DNA of 64,000 bases from the NCBI RefSeq assembly GCF_002352765.1, contig NZ_KZ293963.1, forward strand, positions 4,304,559 through 4,368,558, read 5' to 3'. Both the position numbers and the translations under genes were made by a program. The DNA is from Alteribacter populi. GTDB lineage: Bacteria > Bacillota > Bacilli > Bacillales > Salisediminibacteriaceae. Below, piece after piece: positions 59,961-64,000 of the stretch. Numbering within the stretch: position 1 is the stretch's first letter; the number at the start of each line of letters is the position of its first letter. The notes below the pieces were generated by a model. The model had not been told where the DNA came from. It saw nothing but the letters and a program-made list of their open reading frames with translations, and did no database searches.

Positions 59961-60368
59961 ATGAATAAACAAGAAATGTATCAAACATGTAAAAACCATG
60001 TGAACCGTTACGTTATGGTGACGACTCAAGATCAGCAAATGTATGACGGCATAGTAGAAAATGTTGATGACGACTATTTGTACCTAGCTGTTCCAACAGG
60101 CGGGATGGATATAATGAACGGAAATGGCATGCAACAAAGGAATAGTGGCTATCATGGGTTTGGATACGGAAACTCGGAGAATCATGAAACCACTCATTCT
60201 GATAAAAGGTTTTTTGGGGGAGGGTACGGTGGCTATTTCGGCTACCCTTATTACCCTTATTACCCTTATTACCCCTACTATCCTTACTACCCACCGAGAA
60301 GAAGGTTCCAACGACTGATTCTTCCTCTTGCAGCCTTAACAGCCCTATCAGTTCTTCCATTTTACTAA
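59961..60368 (+). CDS. Tyr/Pro-repeat protein with N-terminal SH3/LSm-like domain
   Basis: A 135-aa protein. The first 50 residues (YQTCKNHVNRYVMVTTQDQQ, then MYDGIVENVDDDYLYLAVP) look like a small beta-barrel of the SH3/LSm type. Residues about 52-90 are Gly/Asn/His-rich. Then comes a run of five YPY-type triplets (YPYYPYYPYYPYYPYY) and a hydrophobic C-terminus. The repeat is encoded by tandem 9-base units near TATTACCCT at 60243-60291. Such Tyr/Gly-rich proteins are common in spore coats, which is a guess here. The ATG at 59961 follows AGGGAGGACGGAT. Confidence 0.75.
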   Translation: MNKQEMYQTCKNHVNRYVMVTTQDQQMYDGIVENVDDDYLYLAVPTGGMDIMNGNGMQQRNSGYHGFGYGNSENHETTHSDKRFFGGGYGGYFGYPYYPYYPYYPYYPYYPPRRRFQRLILPLAALTALSVLPFY

Positions 60369-60512
60369 AAGACTGTTTTCATTAATTTTTTCGATACCCT
60401 TGAAACAATGAGTGAACCTATTGTTTCGAGGGTTTTTCTTTTAGAGAACCTTCCGGTATTTAATTTAAAAGTACAGTCTTTATAAAAATGACCATTAAAT
60501 GTATATATATAG

Positions 60513-60526
60513 CGAACAAATGATCG
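60513..60526. promoter_or_regulatory. LexA (DinR)-like box before yhaO
   Basis: CGAACAAATGATCG matches 12 of 14 positions of the Bacillus SOS consensus CGAACRNRYGTTYC. It sits within an AGCGA/TCGCT dyad, 46 bases before the yhaO start and just upstream of TATAAT (60537-60542). I recall that the B. subtilis yhaONM operon belongs to the LexA regulon. Confidence 0.65.
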
Positions 60527-60571
60527 CTTTATATGGTATAATTGAAGAAAACGAAGAAAGGATGGAGAGGG

Positions 60572-61816
60572 TTGGAAACAATTCGGTTTATCCATTGTGC
60601 GGACTTACATTTAGACCGTCCATTTGAAACATCGAAACTTCCTGACATTGTTTTAGCTAAATTGAAAAACAGTGCTTATGAGTCCTTTGAAAGGACCATT
60701 GATTATGCAATTGAGTATCAAGTCGACTTTGTAGTCATCAGTGGGGACTTATTTGACCTTGAATATCGTAGTATCAAAGGTCAGTTGTTTGTGAAAAAAC
60801 AAGCTGAAAGGTTACACGAATCAAGGATTTTCCTTTATATCATTCATGGTAATCATGATCCATTAACTGATACGGTTTCTGAAATAACCATGCCAGAAAA
60901 TGTGGTCGTATATAGTACAGAAACGAAGAGTGTGCTACATAAAAAGAACGAAAAACCAATAGCGAGAATCTATGGATTCAGCTACCCAGCCAGAAGTGTG
61001 ACGGAGAACAAGATCGACAGCTATATTGAAGTAAAAGAACAAGATGATGTTTTTCATGTCGCCATGCTTCATGGACAAGAACAGTCTCAAAAAGATCACG
61101 ACCCTTACGCTCCGTTCACACTTAAAGAGTTAAAAGAAAGCGGCTTTGACTACTGGGCGTTGGGTCACATTCACAAGCGTCAAGTGTTGAGCGAAGACCC
61201 TTATATTGTTTACCCTGGAAACATTCAAGGAGGGCACCGAAAAGAAACAGGCCCTAAAGGGAGCTATCTTGTTGAACTTAAAAAAGGCGATGAGAGCTTA
61301 ACATTTCTACCGACCTCCCCCATTGAATGGCATGAAGTCGATGTATCGATTTCGGAACTTTCTACGGTTGACCAACTTTTACAAGTGTGCGAACAAAAGA
61401 TGATTCAAGTGCTATCTCCAGGTAAGAGCGGTTTGTTTCATCTCACCTTTTCTGGAGAAGGACCATTACATGAACAGCTTGCCAAGCGTCATGCCCCTGA
61501 AGAATTACTTGAGGAATTAAGAGGGGATGAAGCGGCATTTTATAACGCGTTCCAGTGGGTGGACCACCTTTCTATTCAAACACGTCCAGCATTTAACCGT
61601 GAACATGCAAAGCAGCAAGATGATGTATTAGGGGATATGCTGCGAATTATTGATACTTTTGAAGTAGATATGAAGGAAGGGAAGTTGACTGAACTTTACA
61701 ATCATCGGACCGCTCGACGATATTTGTCTTCATTATCTCCAGAAGAACAAAAAGAGATTATTAATGAAGCGGAACGTTGGCTGGTACATCGTCTAGGCAA
61801 TGAGGTGGAAGGTTAA
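60572..61816 (+). CDS. yhaO: YhaO, SbcD/Mre11-like DNA repair nuclease subunit
   Basis: A 414-aa metallophosphoesterase (408 aa in B. subtilis). Metal-binding motifs are FIHCADLHLDRPF, VISGDLFDLEYRS, IIHGNHDPL, AMLHGQEQ and WALGHIHKRQVL. The C-terminal part likely caps the site and binds YhaN. The best start is the TTG at 60572, nine bases after AAAGGA; the longer TTG at 60542 lies upstream of the ribosome-binding site. Its stop shares bases with the yhaN start (TAATG). Confidence 0.94.
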   Translation: METIRFIHCADLHLDRPFETSKLPDIVLAKLKNSAYESFERTIDYAIEYQVDFVVISGDLFDLEYRSIKGQLFVKKQAERLHESRIFLYIIHGNHDPLTDTVSEITMPENVVVYSTETKSVLHKKNEKPIARIYGFSYPARSVTENKIDSYIEVKEQDDVFHVAMLHGQEQSQKDHDPYAPFTLKELKESGFDYWALGHIHKRQVLSEDPYIVYPGNIQGGHRKETGPKGSYLVELKKGDESLTFLPTSPIEWHEVDVSISELSTVDQLLQVCEQKMIQVLSPGKSGLFHLTFSGEGPLHEQLAKRHAPEELLEELRGDEAAFYNAFQWVDHLSIQTRPAFNREHAKQQDDVLGDMLRIIDTFEVDMKEGKLTELYNHRTARRYLSSLSPEEQKEIINEAERWLVHRLGNEVEG

Positions 61817-64000
61817 TGATCATAAAAAAAATTGAAGTGTATGGGTTTGGAAAGTGGTCCAATGAAACATTTCACTTTCAAGAAGGATCGCTACAGCTTG
61901 TTTTCGGCGAAAATGAAGCAGGGAAATCTACGCTGATGGCCTTTATTCAAGCCATTTTTTATGGGTTTCCAAAAAAGAATGAAAGAGCGAAATCTTATGA
62001 GCCTCTCCATCAAAATCAGTATGGCGGTGCAATAACTATCTGGACCAAGTCAAAAGGGGTTGTTCGAATTGAGCGTGTCAAGCGTAATCGAGTGAGAGGG
62101 GATGTAACGGTACAATTTTCAGACGGAAGTGAGTCTGGTGAAGAAGCACTGCAATCCATTATGGGGGGATTAAATGAAGCTGCTTTCCAAGGCATTTTTT
62201 CATTTAATCTGAAAGGTCTTCAAGGCTTGGAGAATATGAAAGCAGAGGAAATAAATGAATTTTTATATGATACAGCGATTACCGGTGGGCCTTCTTTATT
62301 ATCGAGTGAAAAAGAGGCAGAGACGCAAATGCAAGATCTCTTTAAAGCGAGGGGGAAGAAGACCCCGGTAAATCAGCAGCTTAGAGTTTTACAGGAACAA
62401 GATAAAAGAGTCCAGGAGTGGCAAAGAAAACTAGCCGATTATCGGAATCTTGTAGCGAATAACCAACAATTAGAAGAAAGTCTTTTGGAACTTGAAAAAC
62501 AGAAACAAGGTTATGAACAACAAGTTTTAAAGTGGGAGCGTGTAAAAAAGCTTCTTCCGCTGCAGCAAAGATATCGGAACTTGCAAGCTAAACTTGATGA
62601 AGAGCCGGCCTTATCATTTCCAGAGAAGGGTGAAGATCGTCTTGACCGGACGCTAGAGAAAAAGAAAGAGTGGGAAGGTTTTCTGGAGGAGGAAAATGAA
62701 AGAATGCATCTCCTCGAAAATAAAGTATCAACGCTTAGAAAAGTCGTTTCAAACGACTGGGAATCTTCTCAGCTTATCTTTCAAAAGCTTAATAAACAAT
62801 CCGGTGTTTATACCGAACAACAAAGAACAAAAACGTCAATAATAGAGAAGCTCAGACAATTAAAAAAGGAACGAAACTTTCTTGAAGATGAGTGGGGGTG
62901 GGGAATAGAAAAGACTCCATTCTTGCTTGAGAGAAAAACAACAAGAGCGGTAAAGGATGAGTTAGCCTCGGTTGATACTCGTGTGAAAAAGTCTGAACAT
63001 GAATGGACCTCACTTAAAACAGAGGAAAAGCACCTGGAGCAGGAATACCGACGATTAAGTGGAGAATTAACCGATACTGAAAAAAAACTACTTTCTAACG
63101 ATAAGCGTGAACGATATTACGAATGTCTTTCCCGTGTCCAGGAATACGAGTCAGTGAAGCCACAACTAGCTTTTATGGAAAACCGTCAAGAACTTCTTCA
63201 AGCAGAAGACAAACGGTCCTCATCTATCCAACAACTATTTGACACTTCATTGGTTCGCATAGGTATAGGATCAATCCTTCTCCTGCTTGGTGGATGGATC
63301 GGGTTTACGAATGACTGGGTAATTGGTACGGTAATTGGAGTTATCGGAATTACATTTGTACTTGCTTCTTTAGGAAGGAAACAAACAGAAATCAATAATA
63401 ACAACAGTACAACTCCAAGCGAGAAACACCATATCCAATTAGAGCTTGAGAAATGGGCATCCTTTCAAGACGAGATAGATCAATGGCCGGTTGAGGAATG
63501 GAAACACCTTCTAAAGGTAGATGAACAATTCAGACAAAAGGTTGAACAGATACAACTTGCTCTTCAACAGTGGGAGCGTCGAAAAGCCGAGAATGCAACC
63601 GAGCTTCAAAGAACCTGTGATCAGTTATTTACGGAAAAGAGGGAGTTAAACAAATGGGCTATTAATTACGGGTTTGACGAGGGATTCACAGGGGAGCAGT
63701 ATCAGGAAATGATGCAAGACAGTGTCAAGTGGAAAGAGCTTTATTCAAAGGAACTATCATTAAATGAGCAACTCGCAGAAATCGAATCGATGAATAAAGA
63801 GTTCAGAGGAGAAGTAAAGAAGCTAGCTTCTTCCATTGGGGTTCACTACACAGGTGATGACCTACATGCGCTATATCAAATCGAGAACTGGTTAATAGAC
63901 CAAAAAGAAAGTCAAAGTGCACTAAATCAGCACATAGATCACCTTGAAGAGGCAAATGTAAAAAAGAAAGCGGCAATTTCAAGAATCTCCAAACAAGATG
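61816..64000 (+). CDS. yhaN: YhaN, SbcC/Rad50-like ATPase, 5' part
   Basis: The first 728 codons are in the window and the frame is still open at base 64000 (B. subtilis YhaN has 963 aa). Walker A is FGENEAGKSTL (residues 30-40). The next 300 residues include a coiled-coil arm (LEESLLELEKQKQGYEQQVL). Around residues 475-520 there are two hydrophobic segments (IGIGSILLLLGGWIGF, then VIGTVIGVIGITFVLASL). This looks like a membrane hairpin inside the coiled coil, a known oddity of YhaN. It should form an SMC-like complex with YhaO. Translation is coupled through TAATG. Confidence 0.93.
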   Translation, partial: MIIKKIEVYGFGKWSNETFHFQEGSLQLVFGENEAGKSTLMAFIQAIFYGFPKKNERAKSYEPLHQNQYGGAITIWTKSKGVVRIERVKRNRVRGDVTVQFSDGSESGEEALQSIMGGLNEAAFQGIFSFNLKGLQGLENMKAEEINEFLYDTAITGGPSLLSSEKEAETQMQDLFKARGKKTPVNQQLRVLQEQDKRVQEWQRKLADYRNLVANNQQLEESLLELEKQKQGYEQQVLKWERVKKLLPLQQRYRNLQAKLDEEPALSFPEKGEDRLDRTLEKKKEWEGFLEEENERMHLLENKVSTLRKVVSNDWESSQLIFQKLNKQSGVYTEQQRTKTSIIEKLRQLKKERNFLEDEWGWGIEKTPFLLERKTTRAVKDELASVDTRVKKSEHEWTSLKTEEKHLEQEYRRLSGELTDTEKKLLSNDKRERYYECLSRVQEYESVKPQLAFMENRQELLQAEDKRSSSIQQLFDTSLVRIGIGSILLLLGGWIGFTNDWVIGTVIGVIGITFVLASLGRKQTEINNNNSTTPSEKHHIQLELEKWASFQDEIDQWPVEEWKHLLKVDEQFRQKVEQIQLALQQWERRKAENATELQRTCDQLFTEKRELNKWAINYGFDEGFTGEQYQEMMQDSVKWKELYSKELSLNEQLAEIESMNKEFRGEVKKLASSIGVHYTGDDLHALYQIENWLIDQKESQSALNQHIDHLEEANVKKKAAISRISKQD

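Overview
This 64-kb window looks like chromosomal DNA of an endospore-forming member of the Bacillaceae with about 40% GC. The call rests on spore genes (splAB, an alpha/beta-type SASP gene, yheE, YheC/YheD-type ATP-grasp genes), on B. subtilis-like gene sets (psuKG, ytrABC-like, bmrCD, nadBCA/nifS/nadR, the yng leucine-degradation set, yheB-yheA and yhaX-yhaQ-yhaP-yhaO-yhaN), and on strong GGAGG ribosome-binding sites. The species cannot be named from the sequence. No rRNA, tRNA, CRISPR array or intact transposase gene was found.

Layout. 1-300: end of an ECF-transporter T component. 398-3911 (minus): spore photoproduct lyase and its regulator, then a phasin-like protein with a UbiB/ABC1 kinase-like protein. 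4213-6319: pseudouridine catabolism (psuK with a fused HTH, psuG). 6399-8232 (minus): a lone trehalose PTS permease with two TreR-type operators, a good promoter and a leader of about 385 nt. 8489-10856 (minus): GntR regulator, ABC ATPase and permease of the YtrABC type. 10954-13838: epimerase-like protein, ElaA-type acetyltransferase, and a zinc-ribbon peptide coupled to a cell-wall amidase. 14090-16612 (minus): cytochrome bd oxidase cydA-cydB-cydS. 17113-19314: orphan LuxR-type regulator with a degenerate receiver, and an ECF sigma/anti-sigma pair. 19383-23640: multidrug exporter bmrCD behind a peptide-encoding attenuator. 23985-30127: two lipid kinases, an alcohol dehydrogenase, a class II aldolase-like protein, an NAD(P)-binding protein and a CcdA-like membrane protein. 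30223-35694: NAD synthesis, with nadR-nifS divergent from nadB-nadC-nadA. 36188-43900: acyl-CoA dehydrogenase, biotin-dependent carboxylase, hydratase, HMG-CoA lyase and 3-oxoacid CoA-transferase, forming a leucine/isovalerate-to-acetoacetyl-CoA route. 44161-48401: SASP, zinc-ribbon protein, MsmX-type ATPase, PucR/CdaR-type regulator, yheE. 48611-53673 (minus): four consecutive YheC/YheD-type ATP-grasp genes. 53871-64000: yheB, yheA, a HAD phosphatase, a thioesterase, yhzD, yhaQP, a Tyr/Pro-repeat protein, yhaO and the first 728 codons of yhaN.

The most interesting parts are the four-gene ATP-grasp array (a candidate spore ligase system of unknown product), the multi-ORF attenuator in front of bmrCD, and several short dispersed repeat families. 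One of these occurs five times, each time just downstream of the hairpin that ends a plus-strand gene. Regulatory sites readable by eye include TreR and cre sites at treP, a YtrA-type operator, an ECF-type promoter, a FadR-like operator exactly at the start of the acyl-CoA operon, a dyad upstream of nadB, a cre before the MsmX gene, and a LexA-like box before yhaO. Assignments are from reading the proteins and from memory of the families; no database search was run.
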